A program made the position numbers and the translations under genes. The notes under the pieces were generated by a model. The model was given only the letters and a program-made list of their open reading frames with translations. It was not told the DNA's origin and did no database searches. DNA of 64,000 bases from Nothophaeocryptopus gaeumannii (lineage: Eukaryota; Ascomycota; Dothideomycetes; Mycosphaerellales; Mycosphaerellaceae), in contig JASISA010000041.1 in assembly GCA_031771865.1 (NCBI GenBank), positions 2,728,001 through 2,792,000 of the forward strand, in the 5' to 3' direction. Below, one piece after another: positions 34,354 to 46,486 of this stretch (the stretch's first letter is position 1; each line of letters starts with the position of its first letter).

Positions 34354-37062
34354 CTACATTAAGCCATCTGGAGGTGGGAGCACTTCATCAACAGGAAGCT
34401 CATCATCCAGCTCAATCGAGGGGTGAAAGTAAGCTTTTGGTGGCCACGGCTCTCTCACAAACGGGACAGACCAAGAATGTCTTCCTGACCCAACCTTTTC
34501 AATCTCACCTTTCGGAAGTTTCACTTCAGCCATCGTATTCATCGGCACCTCCACCTCCAACTGAAAAACCTCCTCCCCACTCCCACCCTTCTCTTCCTTC
34601 CCCGTCTTCCAAGACACCTTCACCCACCCACACGGTGTCCTATATGCTCCCCTCGCCCAAGTCAGTCCCCCACCTACCTTCACGTCAATCACCACCTCCT
34701 TCCAACCAGCAGCCTTAGCCTTCATCCCGATGATATTCTTGTGCATCCAATCCGCCACACTCCCCAAAGCATAATGGTTGAAACTCGTCATGTCGTCAGG
34801 ATTGACACTCCCATCCTCCAATAAACTGTTCCATCGTTCCCAGATTGTGGTTGCGCCCATGGTTACGGGGAAGAGCCAGGAGGGATTCTTGCGGTGGAGG
34901 AGCATGCGATAGAATAAGTTCTCTAAGCCTGCGGCAGACATGGCGTGTCCGATGTAGGGCGTTCCGGCGAAGCCGGTCGCGATGCTGAAGCGGGAGGTGC
35001 GGCGGACCAAGTCGCTGAGGCGGGAGACGGCTCTGGATTTCTGCTCGTTTGTTTCGTCTGTGAAGAGGCCGAAGTGTAAGGCTAGGACGTAGGCAGTTTG
35101 GGTGTCGGGAGAGAGGCGGCCGGTGGGCGTTACGTATTCGTTGACGATTGCGCGACGGATTTGGCAGGATTCGTCTGTGTAGCGTCTGACGTCGTCGACG
35201 AGTGTATCATGGCCATTCTGGTGCAGGGTCTCACAGGTCTTTTGCATGAGCTCCGTGATGTGAAGCAAGAACAGATCGCTCACGAAATCCGGATCAGTCG
35301 TCGCATTCCCAGGGTCATCCGCAGGCGCTGCAGGATCCAACCAGTCACCCAGCTTCCATTCAGATGCATAATTCCATAGAAGACTGTCCTGTCGACGGGG
35401 GATTGCGTCGAGCCAGGCTTTCATGCTGGGAAATTGGCGGGCGAGGATTGAAACGTCGCCTGTGGAGGAGTAGATGGACCATGGGAGGATCATGGCGACG
35501 TCGCCCCAAACTGCGTGGGCTCCTTGGTCGAAGCCTTCGACGATGTGAGGGACGGTTAAAGGGACGATGCCGTTTCGGGCGAGTTGTTCGTCTTTGACGT
35601 CGCGGAGCCAGGAGGAGAGCATGCCGCCTGTGTCGTAGAGGGAGTTCGCTGTGTCTCCGAAGACAGCAATATCCCCTGTCCATCCCAACCTCTCATCCCT
35701 CTGCGGACAATCTGTCGGTATGGACAGGAAATTGGATTTCATGGACCAGACTACATTCTCGTGAAGACGATTCAACATCGGATTCGAACACTCGAAATAT
35801 CCTGACCTCTCCATATCGGTATGCAGAATCACACCAGCTACATCTTCGGCGGTGACATCTGGCCAGCCATCGATTTCGACATATCGGAACCCGTGGAATG
35901 TGAAGCGCGGTTCCCATTCAATCGGACCGGTGCCAGCGAGAGTAAGTGTGTCTGTTACTTTGGCCGCTCGAAGGGGTTTGATAGCTGGCTCGCCGTCTAA
36001 GAGAAGGACTTCGACGTGGCGGAAGGTGATTTTGTGGCCGGATGGGCGGTCGGTTTTGACTTTTACGCGGCCGACGAAATTTTGGCCGAAATCGAGGATC
36101 TTCTTCCCGGATGGAGAGGTGGTGATCTTTTGGACTTTGAGTTCGCCGGTGCGGCGGACTGGAGGGCCATCTGGGGATCGCAGGAGGTTGATAGGGAGTT
36201 CACGGCACTCGACTAGATGGGGCTCGCCATTCTGGATACGGGCATCGTATACTTCGCCGTCGTAGAGTTCAGAGGATAGTATCGGTCCATGCGAGCATCT
36301 CCATGAATCATCTGTCACAATCTTCTCGCAGCCATCAGCGTAGTCAATTCTTAGGTTGGCAATAAGCCCAAGCCGATCACCATAGACATTTCTGCGACCT
36401 ACGCCCCAGCCAAGGCGCCCGCAGAACCAGCCTTCGGCAACCGTAGCTTCCAGATGGAGCTGCTTCTTGTCTTTCGACACTTGTTCGGTAACATCGAAAG
36501 TCTGATAAAGCAATCGGTGACTGTAGCTCGTCCATGTAGGTGCCAGCACATGATCTCCCACTACACTCCCATTGACAGAGGCTTCATAGACTCCGTGAGC
36601 GGTGATATAAAGCCTAGCAGAGACGATTTCCCTCGGGGTCAGTGGTAATGTCTTGGTGAAAGTGACCGGCCTATGTCCATTAGCCGTCGAAGTTGGAAAG
36701 CTAGGTTCAATCAACGATCCCTTCCAATCCTCAGGCTGCAAAAGACCAGCTTCGACAATGCCCCAAGCTGACCAGTCTGACCAAGTCCGTAGATCCGTGT
36801 CGACTGTCACTCGAACTCGAACTTGGGCTCGCTCTCCAGTTGCCAGAGCTCGCCACGGCCATTCCACAAGAACATTGTCCTGCGAGTTCTTCACACGACC
36901 CTCCGTCTGACCATTTCGCCACAAAACTTCCAGTTCGTACGCCGCCTGAGTCCAGTCTGTGGCATCACCCTCAAAGCTCCAAGATATCCTTGGTTTGGCT
37001 TCTTCGATTCCGATAGCCCCTTCCTCGTGATGTTCAAAATGTAAGCGAATTGGTCTAGCCAT
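34354..37062 (-). CDS. GH78 alpha-L-rhamnosidase, intracellular form
   Basis: The enzyme releases terminal L-rhamnose from glycosides or pectin fragments. It is one exon of 902 residues. N-terminal beta-sandwich modules come first (WSDWSAWGIVEAGLL, LAPTWTSYSHRLLYQTFDVT). The catalytic (alpha/alpha)6 barrel follows and carries PTDCPQRDERLGWTGD near residue 450-460, holding the conserved Asp/Glu, and TTIWERWNSLLEDGS near 740 with the second catalytic Glu. A C-terminal beta domain ends the protein. There is no signal peptide after the ATG at 37062 (MARPIRLHFEHHEE), so it should be cytosolic, acting on imported rhamnosides. An upstream TTG codon was rejected as start. Confidence 0.92.
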   Translation of the reverse strand: MARPIRLHFEHHEEGAIGIEEAKPRISWSFEGDATDWTQAAYELEVLWRNGQTEGRVKNSQDNVLVEWPWRALATGERAQVRVRVTVDTDLRTWSDWSAWGIVEAGLLQPEDWKGSLIEPSFPTSTANGHRPVTFTKTLPLTPREIVSARLYITAHGVYEASVNGSVVGDHVLAPTWTSYSHRLLYQTFDVTEQVSKDKKQLHLEATVAEGWFCGRLGWGVGRRNVYGDRLGLIANLRIDYADGCEKIVTDDSWRCSHGPILSSELYDGEVYDARIQNGEPHLVECRELPINLLRSPDGPPVRRTGELKVQKITTSPSGKKILDFGQNFVGRVKVKTDRPSGHKITFRHVEVLLLDGEPAIKPLRAAKVTDTLTLAGTGPIEWEPRFTFHGFRYVEIDGWPDVTAEDVAGVILHTDMERSGYFECSNPMLNRLHENVVWSMKSNFLSIPTDCPQRDERLGWTGDIAVFGDTANSLYDTGGMLSSWLRDVKDEQLARNGIVPLTVPHIVEGFDQGAHAVWGDVAMILPWSIYSSTGDVSILARQFPSMKAWLDAIPRRQDSLLWNYASEWKLGDWLDPAAPADDPGNATTDPDFVSDLFLLHITELMQKTCETLHQNGHDTLVDDVRRYTDESCQIRRAIVNEYVTPTGRLSPDTQTAYVLALHFGLFTDETNEQKSRAVSRLSDLVRRTSRFSIATGFAGTPYIGHAMSAAGLENLFYRMLLHRKNPSWLFPVTMGATTIWERWNSLLEDGSVNPDDMTSFNHYALGSVADWMHKNIIGMKAKAAGWKEVVIDVKVGGGLTWARGAYRTPCGWVKVSWKTGKEEKGGSGEEVFQLEVEVPMNTMAEVKLPKGEIEKVGSGRHSWSVPFVREPWPPKAYFHPSIELDDELPVDEVLPPPDGLM

Positions 37063-38245
37063 TATCGGAAATTCTTGCAATTTGGTGCAGAGGATGCGTT
37101 CGAGCTCCCCAATGCTCTCTTAAGCACTGAGCTGTTCGGCATGAGCTCTCAAAGTGGAGAGAGTGTCGACCACTCGAGCTCCCTGCTTTCGGGCTGTCTT
37201 CAACCGAAATGCCGAGCGCCTGTATGGTAAGTCCCTTGCCATTGGAAACGTACCGGGAACTTGGCGCGGTTGTGTGGAGGTATCATGGGATTGATGGACC
37301 AGGTACCCAGCACTTGTTGATGTGCAGGACAGTTCTTACAAGGCTCTCAAGATTGTTTAAATACCTCCTCCCGCCCTGTGCTCCTTCTTGATGCCGACAT
37401 GTTGCCCTTGATGAGCTCCAGAGAAATACCATTTAGGCTTCCACTGAGTTTGACATCTCTTGCTCCCTGTAGTCTAGGAGATGTAGGTCATTTTGATGAA
37501 AAAGCTGGGTCTCTGTATCAGTCGACATAGAAAGTTATCCGCCCAGTGAATCCAGTGACGTTCCTGTAAAGAGCTTTCTGATCGAGAAAAACGTGAGCCT
37601 TGAGAAGCGGATGGCAGATGAGACGAAAGTGTCGATAAATGAGCATAGCGGTCGTTCAACGGGTCGGTCGGAACGGTACGCCATAGGTCGGAATAGGCAT
37701 TTTCGGGATCTCATCAAGTGTTCGAAACCGAAGTCGTTGACCAAGCTCTCACCGCTTCTGTGACTTTGGTGTTCTCCTCACATACCAGTCTTGACCTCAC
37801 CTCCACATGCATCTTCACAATAATCCACCATCCAAGCTTCATGCGACACTCAAGCATCATCCAGATACGAATTCTTTGCTGCCATTCCCGCTTGGTGGAG
37901 CTCATTTGTTGATCCATGCATGGTCCAGGTAACCCTAGGCTGTCATCTTGCAAACCACCTGGCGATCTGGGGAATGCGTACATGCGCAAGTGCCGTCATG
38001 CAACATGAGAGGTCCGCACGAAATCTTCCAGAAGCTAAATGCCTCCATATTTTCGATATACTCCACGGCTATTTATTAGTACATTACGTCCGTGCGAAAA
38101 GCAATGAAAGACAGACGCGCGACTCTCGCGTTGTTTTGTGACAAGCACTTACCTGTTTGCTGCTCAACCACGAATCCAGGTATTCCACGTCGATATTCGA
38201 CCCGAAGCGAAGCAACAGTCCATTGGGATAAGCCGAGAAAGAGAC
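37063..38245. other. Intergenic; promoters of rhamnosidase and aquaporin
   Basis: The two genes diverge across this region. Only short frames without motifs are seen. The frame of the aquaporin gene is open upstream of 38246 to a GTG at 38138, so a 5' exon or upstream start is possible. Confidence 0.45.
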
Positions 38246-39634
38246 ATGTGCTTTGGATGGATCCACTGGACAGAGTCGCGTGGGTTCTCGCTTGAACGGC
38301 CTGGGAGTGGTTCATCTGGCGTGTCTCCCAAAAAGGCTGCGAAGACGCAAGAGGTGCAAGAGGAGACGACTTTCTGGAAGAGAATGTCAGCGGCCAGACC
38401 CGACCTGAAGAAACCTGGCCTTGGATGTTTGAAGCCTCAGGGTTCGCGTCAACAGCCAGCATGGAGACATCATTTAGTTGCAGCCACCGGCGAGCTTGTT
38501 GGAACTTTCATGTTCCTCTTCTTCGCGTTTCTGGGACACAGCGCTGCTCTGTATCAAGCCGAAGGACAAGGACCGATCCAGCTTCGGTCGAATGAAACTA
38601 CGGTCTACATTGCGCTGAGCTATGGCTTCTCATTTCTGGTCAATGCTTGGACGATGCATCGAGTCTCCGAAGGGCTCTTCAATCCGGCCATTACCTTGGG
38701 ATTGGTCTTGACAGGCATGCTTTCACCAATAAGAGGATTCATCCTCTTCCCGGTGCAGGTTCTCGCAGCTATCAGTGCTGCCGCAGTAGTGGCCACGATC
38801 ATTCCGGGGGATATCAGCGAAGTGCAGAACATGCTGGCAGTGCATGTGAATGAGGCGCAAGGTCTCTTCGTCGAGATGGTAAGTCCCACATTCCTTATGA
38901 GGTCCAGAAGCTGACTCGTCGTTTCTCCAAAGTTCCTGACATCGCTGCTGGTGTTCACGGTCCTCGCGCTCACAACCGAGAAAGAGGAGGCAGCATTCAC
39001 GCTCCCAGTTGGGATCGGCCTGGCACTTTTCGTCGCTGAGCTGGTAGGTGTAAAGTACACCGGAGCATCACTCAACCCTGTGAGATCGTTTGCGCCTTGC
39101 GTGGTGGCTGCGAAGTTTTCTCACTATCACTGGATATACTGGCTTGGTCCATTTCTTGGGTCACTGCTCGCCGCAGGCTATTATCACCTAGTCAAATTCT
39201 TCAACCAATCGGCTCCAGAAGAAGGACATATGAGAAACGCCAATGAGATACAGCCGCCAAGTCCTGTGCTGATGAAAGACTCTTCCGTGCAAGAGCTGTC
39301 AGTAATACCCTCATCAGCATCTGCCGAGAAGAGCTCGATGCCGCCCAGCGAACTGTCGAATATCGGACAAGGTCGGGCGCCACATGTTCGAAGCCACAGC
39401 AATGGGTACAGCCGGGAGCGTGCTATGAAGCGGCAAGACCATAGCCGACAGAGATGGCACAGTCGGTCCTCAGATGACGAGAATGGCCGGCGGTATCGCG
39501 AAGGACCTCGTCAGGAGGAAGGCAGGCGGCGATTTGAGAAAGCCAGACTATATGACGAAGGGTATGGCCTCGGCGGTAGTGATGTGAACAGATCCAGTCG
39601 TAGTAACCAGACCAAACCGGTCGCCAGTCTCTGA
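38246..39634 (+). CDS. Aquaporin/MIP channel with NPV second motif
   Basis: A membrane channel of the major intrinsic protein family, for water or small solutes. Exons 38246-38878 and 38933-39634 are joined by a 54-nt intron (donor GTAAGT, acceptor CAAAG). Six membrane segments are visible. The first half holds the NPA motif in GLFNPAITLGL near residue 146. The second holds NPV in GASLNPVRSFAP near residue 258, followed by the expected Arg. A long hydrophilic N-terminus and a C-terminal tail of about 140 residues, rich in S, R, E and Q, flank the channel. The start is uncertain: the ATG at 38246 or a later one. The Asn-Pro-Val variant also occurs in some other fungal aquaporins. Confidence 0.88.
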
Positions 39635-40552
39635 TGATGCCGTCCATGAGAAAATCATTGACGAAGAAGCCCCTCATCGCGTACAGTAAATAGCCACGCG
39701 AGGCGCCCTAGCCTCAGTGCAATTTGCCACCATTCTTGCTCGCCAATCTCCCCGACGCCGTTTGTGACACTCTTTTCGTACAGCTGTTCGGATCAGGTTT
39801 CCGGCGTATCAGTAGCAAGATGGACCAGTAAGAGGCTGCCAGCGAGCCAAGGAGGATGGTTGCGCTGGTGTTGCGCAACAAGAACCTTGGTTGGGACACG
39901 TGTGGTGGACAGGAGCAGGAGGATCTGCGCGTCGACGCGTTGGCAGTGACAACAGGGAGCCCGGGACATGTGGTGCGCTTGCAGAGGGTGAAGAAGAAAA
40001 GCAGGACACTTGTAGTTTGGGTGACCGAGAAATCCGGGATCGATGATGGCTTCCACGGAATATGCGGGAGCTGCATGGTGAATTTGCGCGAAACAAGCCG
40101 TGTGAAGCTGCTGCGGCGAACAAGGGTAGGAGGTTCATATCAAAGACAACTCTCAATGCAAAGACTGTAGCCTACATACCCAATTCCTTCGACTTAATAG
40201 ATGCACAGTCAGTCAGTATTATTGAAGGAGCCACTGCAGCCGAAAACGAATCTTGGAAGCGGTTCCTGCAGTCAGTCGGCGATCGATCGCAACCAGCGCA
40301 TCGATCCGCGAGCCTCCTCCAGGTCTTCCTGCCCGAATCATAAGTTCTAGGAAGCGAAGCGGCAGCCGGACAAAGGCTTGATATCGATGGTCGCCTCGCA
40401 TTCACCACAAACATCGTCCTGCGCTCGAATTCATTCATCAACGACGACAACGACGGTGGTGGCCGACATCGAGGTCATCAACAGAATACCAAATGGCAGG
40501 CTGCCGGATCGCCTTGCAACCCTAGCTGCCACCCACCCCAGGTGAACCCAGA
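39635..40552. other. Intergenic with ambiguous small ORFs
   Basis: Overlapping frames exist on both strands. The plus-strand one is at 39856-40170. A minus-strand one at 39714-40076 contains a possible membrane helix (ATILLGSLAASYWSILLLI). Neither has decisive coding evidence, so no gene is called. The last 200 bases are the SSK1 upstream region. Confidence 0.35.
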
Positions 40553-43316
40553 ATGGCTCGGAAGTTCTCGCTCCGCCCTATCCTCCGTCGTCTGTCCTCG
40601 AGGCACAGCAACACCGCCGAGTCCACCGTGAGCGAAGGAAGCGATACCACTGCTGCCACCTCCACCTCGCCGTCGCCTTCGCCGCATCTACCCTTCGGCC
40701 CTACACAACCTGCGATACGAAAGAAGTCCTCCCTTGCCAAGCTGAGGGAGAAACTCCGGGCCAACGACATCCCCGAGCTTCCGCAAGAGCTCCGCGACGC
40801 CAGCCTCAACAGCACGGAGGAGGCACAGCATACATCGAGGAGCAGAGCGGCGTCGGACGGTGCGGTGGTGGATAAGAGTCTACAGCAACAAGATCCACCG
40901 CTATCTCCGTCCGAGGTCGAGCTGCCCGACTCGAGCCAAACTCTGTCGGAGAAGCTTGGCCTGTCTGCACCTGAGGCCAGTGTCAACAACAACGACAACA
41001 ACAACAACAACACCACCGCATCTGCATCGCATCCTGTATTGAAGATAGACGTGGACGATGTGCCTATAGCCCCGAGCTTGGTAGTGGAAGAGCCTACGCC
41101 GGACGCGTTGAGCAACAGAAGCGAAGCGCTTGAGTGAGTACCACCTGTTTCTGTCACGTCCATCTCCTTCGATCGCTACACCTGACCTCTACAGCTGTGA
41201 TAGCTCGTCACACTCGATGTCGTGCATAAGCTCTTGCCAGCTCCCATGATCTCCACTACCATCCGGCTAACCTTATTTTCTTCCTCTCTGCAGTCTTGTT
41301 TGCGAACCCTCCATCAAATCCAACCGCCATACCAGGGCCAAGCCATCCACTGTATCGCAGCAGAGCCAGCTTAGCCTCACACAACCAGACGCACCGGAAG
41401 CCCGGCGGCAGAGTCTTGTTGGCAGCGCCAATGCTAAGATCGTAACGACTCTCGTCGACGCTCCTCCGCGGACTGCTGCCAGCGCGACAACCACTTCCGC
41501 TCCACCCACCAGCGCTCTCGACTTCTCTCCGCCGAGTATTCCGAACATGGCCGCCATGCTGCAACGCAAGATATGGGTCAAGCGGCCTAACGCGTCCGCT
41601 ACGCTGGTCCAGATACGGGAAGACGACCTGGTTGATGATGTCCGGGACATGATCTTGAGGAAATATGCCAACTCGCTCGGCAGGACTTTTGATGCTCCCG
41701 ATCTGACTCTCACCATAGTGACTCGGTCTGACCACGCCGGCCCTCGGATCTCCCGCATGCTGGGTCCTGAAGAAGAGATGTGCAGGACAATAGACACATA
41801 CTACCCCGGCGGACAGACGGTGGAAGAGGCTCTCATAATAGACCTGCCTCAAAAGCGTACGCCTCGACCGTCGCCTAGATTTCAAGCGCACGGTCACCAT
41901 AACCTAGACGAATTTCGGCCTCCGGAAACTGGCAACGATTATTTCCCTCCCATGCCTGTCACCATACAGCCTGCCCTACCTGTGAGTCGAGAACATCATG
42001 CCGCTTTGGCAGCAGCCGACCACCCACGGTCTATGTCGGTTCTAAACACTGGCCAGGTACCACCACTACCTTCACCGGGTGCCACAAGTCGCCGGCATCG
42101 AGCTGAAAGAGAACACAGACCAAAATACGGCAGACAGCATACTTCATCGCCTACGATATTATCGCATCCAACTAATCCTGTACCCGCGAGCGCTGTGCCT
42201 GCTATTCCCGGCACACATATACCGCATCGAGCCGCTGCTAGGCCGCGAGTGGACTCGTCTGCGTCCGAACATCAGCACCCGAATGGAATACCTGCTGCTC
42301 CTCCACTTCCTACGCCGCCCGCGCCTGAAGCTCCTCCGACTGGAAAAGCTGGGTCTGGTCCTCCCACACCGAACGGCGCTCCTGGCTCAGCGCACGGTTA
42401 TCGCACTCAACGACCTCGAAAGAACAGAAAGCTTACGCCCGAAAAGCCTGGGAATAAGAATCGAGGCTCGATACCTCCCATCGACACGTACAATCCGAAC
42501 AACCTGGCGGGCATCGCGAGTGTCCTTGATGGGTCAGTACCGCCGATCAATGTTCTCATCGTAGAAGACAATATCATCAATTTGCGAATCCTGGAAGGGT
42601 TGATGAAGAGGCTTAAAGTAAGATGGCAAACAGCCATGAACGGACAAATTGCAGTCGATAAATGGAAGGCCGGCGTCTTTCACTTGGTCTTGATGGATAT
42701 TCAAATGCCTGTCATGAACGGTCTGCAAGCAACGAAGGAGATCCGAAGACTGGAGAGAGTGAACAGCATTGGTGTGTTCTCGTCTACGCCAGCTGGGGAG
42801 AATGGTAATCCCGTGGATCATAGCGGCGGCGATGACCAGAACAAGGCTCCGCACAATCCCGAAAACGACAAGGTGGCATCCGGCGAAGGCCTGTTCAAGT
42901 CACCCGTCATCATTGTGGCCTTGACCGCGTCTTCGCTGCAATCAGATCGTCACGAAGCATTGGCTGCTGGATGTAACGACTTCTTGACGAAGCCTGTCAA
43001 TTTCATGTGGTTGGAGCGCAAGGTCAAGGAATGGGGTTGCATGCAAGCACTGATTGACTTCGATGGCTGGCGGAAATGGAAAGACTATGCCGCGAAGGAA
43101 GATGAAGGCAAGTCGGAAGAACAGAAACAAAAGGAACGCGAGCAGGAGGAGAAGCAGAAGGTCAAGATGGAGAAGATGGCCAAATTGCAAGAAAAGCAGC
43201 GGCAGCAGGCTGAGGCGAAAGAGAAGGAGAAGGAAAGGAAGAAGCGTGAAGGTATGGGCGAAGCGTTCTCTCCGCCTGTCGGACCCGAAGAGCCACCCGT
43301 GGCAACAGCGACCTAG
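40553..43316 (+). CDS. SSK1: HOG-pathway response regulator Ssk1
   Basis: Ssk1 receives phosphate from the YPD1 phosphorelay. In its unphosphorylated form it activates the Ssk2-type MAPKKK of the osmotic stress (HOG) pathway. Exons 40553-41133 and 41294-43316 give 867 residues. The N-terminal 270 are disordered, with an N run near 41000. A conserved fungal block follows (MLQRKIWVKRPNASATLVQI). After a proline-rich linker the receiver domain begins at INVLIVEDNIINLRILEGL. It carries the phospho-acceptor Asp in LVLMDIQMPVMNGLQ and the Lys in DFLTKPVN. The receiver is split by a polar insert of about 50 residues. The C-terminus is a long E/K coiled-coil-like tail. The 160-nt intron is longer than others here. 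Confidence 0.93.
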
Positions 43317-44131
43317 ACAGCGGTGGTTGAGTGAGGTCGGCGGCGAAGCTTAAGAGCATTATGAACAGTTTATTCGTGATGAGAGGCATCGAACAGGGAA
43401 GGCGTTTTGGATATCAGGCTGGAGATTATGCAGCATGAGGGATAATGGATGAGCCCTACAACGATCTTAGGACCTCAGAACTTCTTATTCGCGCGAATAC
43501 CCAGAAAGTCGAACAACTAGATAATACTCTTCATCGAATGCACTCTGACACGTTGTCAGAAAGAAGGGCTCCTTCGAAACAGCCCCACTTGGTCATCTTT
43601 CCGACCTGCCCTTCCTGCGTCCCAGCAACTTTTCGAAGGCAACTACAAATCAACCTCAGGTGGTTCGACACCCGCATATCCTACGTGCGAGACTACACCG
43701 CTTTCGATCCAACCCCAAGCAGGGATTGTCATCCGCTCAGCGGAATATAGCGCTAACGTAGGTACGCTTCTTGAGCCGAGGAGTTTGAGCTCCATCTCGG
43801 TCTGCATTCGGCTAGCAGAGCGCGACCTCATATGCTCGTGGCATGAGAATAGCACCTTCCAACAACGACCAAATGTGAGCGGTAGCGTAGAATAGCTGAC
43901 AAACGAATTGCGAGTCGTCTCACCTATCTCGGGAGCTGTACAACATCATCAGCCGTGGCGGAAGCGCATAATGTCGGACAAGAACCCTAGGATGCAACCG
44001 CGGCTGGAGGTTTTGAAAGGGCATATAAGAGGTGTGAGTACCCTCCTTTCGTGGCAGAAGAATGTTCGCATCTGGACCTTTTGGCATTTGTAGAGACTGA
44101 CTCGAATGTGCAGAGTCAGACATTATCGAAT
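43317..44131. other. Intergenic, no gene seen
   Basis: Short frames without motif. The open frame before 44132 contains no better start for the hydrolase. Confidence 0.45.
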
Positions 44132-45387
44132 ATGGCAGCTCAACTAGAAGGAGCTCTTGCACAGGGCGTCAAGGATGGGAAGGTTCCGCATGCTATTGTT
44201 TATGCTACGAACAGAGACGGTAAGGCGAAGCATTAGAACAGATCCTCTTCTTATAGAGTGGGAATATTGACTGACAGATCTCAGGCTCGTTCACCTACTC
44301 CCACTCCACAGGCTACCAAAACTACGGCACCGACGACACACCCATAAAAGAAGATGCAGTACTCATGCTCGCCTCGCAATCCAAACTCCTCACAGCCATA
44401 TCTGCCCTCAAACTGGTCGAATTGGGCCAATACAACATCACCCTCGACTCCGACGTGACCCCTCAACTCCCCGAACTAGGCGAGAAGAAAATCCTCCAAG
44501 GCTTTACCGACGACGACAAATCCATCCTCGTCGACCGTATAAATCCAATCACTCTCAGAAATCTATTAAACCACACATCAGGCCATACATACGGCATGAC
44601 ACCTGACGTAGCCAAGTACGAGAAATTCCTCGGAAAATCCAACCCAGCTGCAAACATCAGCGCCACCGTCGTTTCTCGCTACGATACACCCCTCATCTTC
44701 GAGCCGGGGACGAGTTGGATGTATTCTCCTGGCCTCGATTGGACGGGTCTGTTGATCCATCGACTCACGGGATTGACGTTGCATGAATTCGAGGAGAAGT
44801 ATATCTGGACACCGCTCGGATTGGGCGATGTTACGTTTTGGCCGACGGAGGAGCAGAAGGGCAGGATTCCGCAACTTACGGTGCGAGGGTCGGAAGGAAA
44901 GTTAGTACCGATGAAAGACGAGCATATCAATACACATTCGAAAGAATGTTTTGGTGGACACGGGGTTTATGCGAATTTGGGGGACTATTTGCAAGTTTTG
45001 AAGAGTATCTTGGCGGATGATGGCAAGGTTCTCAAACCAGAATCCGTGGAAACGCTTTTCGAGCCCTCTCTCGGACAGGCTTCTGAAAAGGCTTTGAATG
45101 CTTTCCTCCAATCCTGGCATACCTTCATCCCTGGCGAGTATAATCTGGATATCCCTGTGAGCTATAGTGTTGGTGGCCTTGTGTTCATGGCCGACGACGA
45201 AGGGAGAAGAAAGAAGGGGACGATGAGTTGGGGGGGATTGTTTAATACGTTTTGGATTGTGGATCGGGAGGCGGGGTTGGCGTATACGTTTGGCACGCAG
45301 GTGTTGCCGCCAGGAGATTCAAGATGCAAAGAGATGAGTGCGGTGGAGGAGAGGGGGGTTTATGGGATGGCGGGGGTGAAGTTCTAA
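44132..45387 (+). CDS. Beta-lactamase-fold serine hydrolase / transesterase
   Basis: A penicillin-binding-protein-like hydrolase or acyltransferase of the LovD/EstB kind. Exons 44132-44219 and 44285-45387 give 396 residues. The active-site tetrad SxxK is visible in MLASQSKLLTA near residue 59. The LLNHTSGHTYGM segment follows. The Tyr loop is in MYSPGLDWTGLLIHRLTG. A GGLFNTFWIVD-type segment stands in place of the KTG/HxG strand. There is no signal peptide. In fungi such genes often sit in secondary-metabolite clusters and transfer acyl side chains, or are plain esterases. The neighbours here (dead methyltransferase, MFS, dead oxygenase) favour the first, but substrate is unknown. Confidence 0.85.
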
Positions 45388-45470
45388 GTGATGATGTTGA
45401 CGGATGCGTGCTCGTTACGCGAGGAGGGAGAGGATAGTGGTTATACGGGTGGTCTATGTGCTTGCTGGTT

Positions 45471-46040
45471 TTAGGGGAAAGCTCGCTTGATAGAGCCAAC
45501 TAACAGATCGTAGTCTCTTTCTTCGCCGCACAGGAGCAATGAGCAGTCTAGCCGTGTATCTTCTGCCAAATGCTGAAGCAACTGATGACTATCACGGACT
45601 CGGGGATTCTGCTCTGCAAATGCAGCAATTGCCATGTCAAACAGCTCCGCAAGATCCAGTATGGTGTCCAGATCGATAATTGCCAAGTCGAAAACTTCTC
45701 TCGAGATCGTTGGACAGACTCTGCTTGAAGGCGCACAAGCACTTCATAGGCATCGCCACGTATCAGTTCCACTCAATCAGAGATACCAGCTTGGAGACAG
45801 TTCTTCTCAGCAACCTTTGCATATTTCTCGACGAGCTCAATGATAGTGACTCTCAAATCCTCGTGGCCAGCGGTACATCATATTGTGCTTTTGCCGCCCA
45901 GCGTGCCGATCTCTAAGACGTTAAGTAGTCGACATTGGAGTTGGAGAAAGCGTCCTTGTGACGCGGTGGTCACCGAGTCCGGTAGAAACGCGGCTTCGCA
46001 ATTTTTTGTCGCGATTCGAAGTGATTCTTGAAGACTCCTG
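45471..46040 (-). pseudogene. O-methyltransferase pseudogene (AdoMet_MTF / OMT-3 type)
   Basis: Read on the minus strand, the fragments follow the order of a class I O-methyltransferase. They are QGRFLQLQCRLLNVLEIGTL with the SAM-binding glycine region, then VTIIELVEKYAKVAEKN, VELIRGDAYEVLVRL, LAIIDLDTILDLAELFDMAI, and a C-terminal CGEERDYDLLVGSIK. Two in-frame TGA codons interrupt it at 45878-45880 and 45773-45775. A frame change occurs near the A run at about 45691. The part between the central strands and the C-terminus is shortened compared with the family. Both TGA codons are one transition from expected Trp and Arg codons. The gene cannot make a functional enzyme. Confidence 0.8.
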
Positions 46041-46486
46041 TCTTCCGCATGAAGCAGTGAAGAAGCGTAGCTGTCGATCTTGGCGCGATCAAAGTTTCTC
46101 TGATGGTCAGGTATCTATTCTCAATGGATTCTGCTGAAGAGGCATGATGTCTAATGCTGCCAATGCTCTGTATCAAGACATTATTCCTGCCTGCATGCTC
46201 ACATGCAGCGATGTCCTAGCATATACGCGCCGCCTATCCAATTCTCCGGCCGTCATAGATTGGCTCTGCCGCGGCGGTTTGGCCCCTAAGCTCATTAGGG
46301 GATTGATCCCTGTGGCAGGGCTGCGTTGCCTTGCGAGGACGATAGCACACAACATGAGTTTCCTACAAGACTGTAGGCTTGCATCTAAAATCAGCCAGAC
46401 ACCGTTTTAATATCCAGCTCTCCCTAGCTCACTCGCACGACGACATTGTCGCGGAATTCTGACAATGGTCGCAAACCACGATCAAG

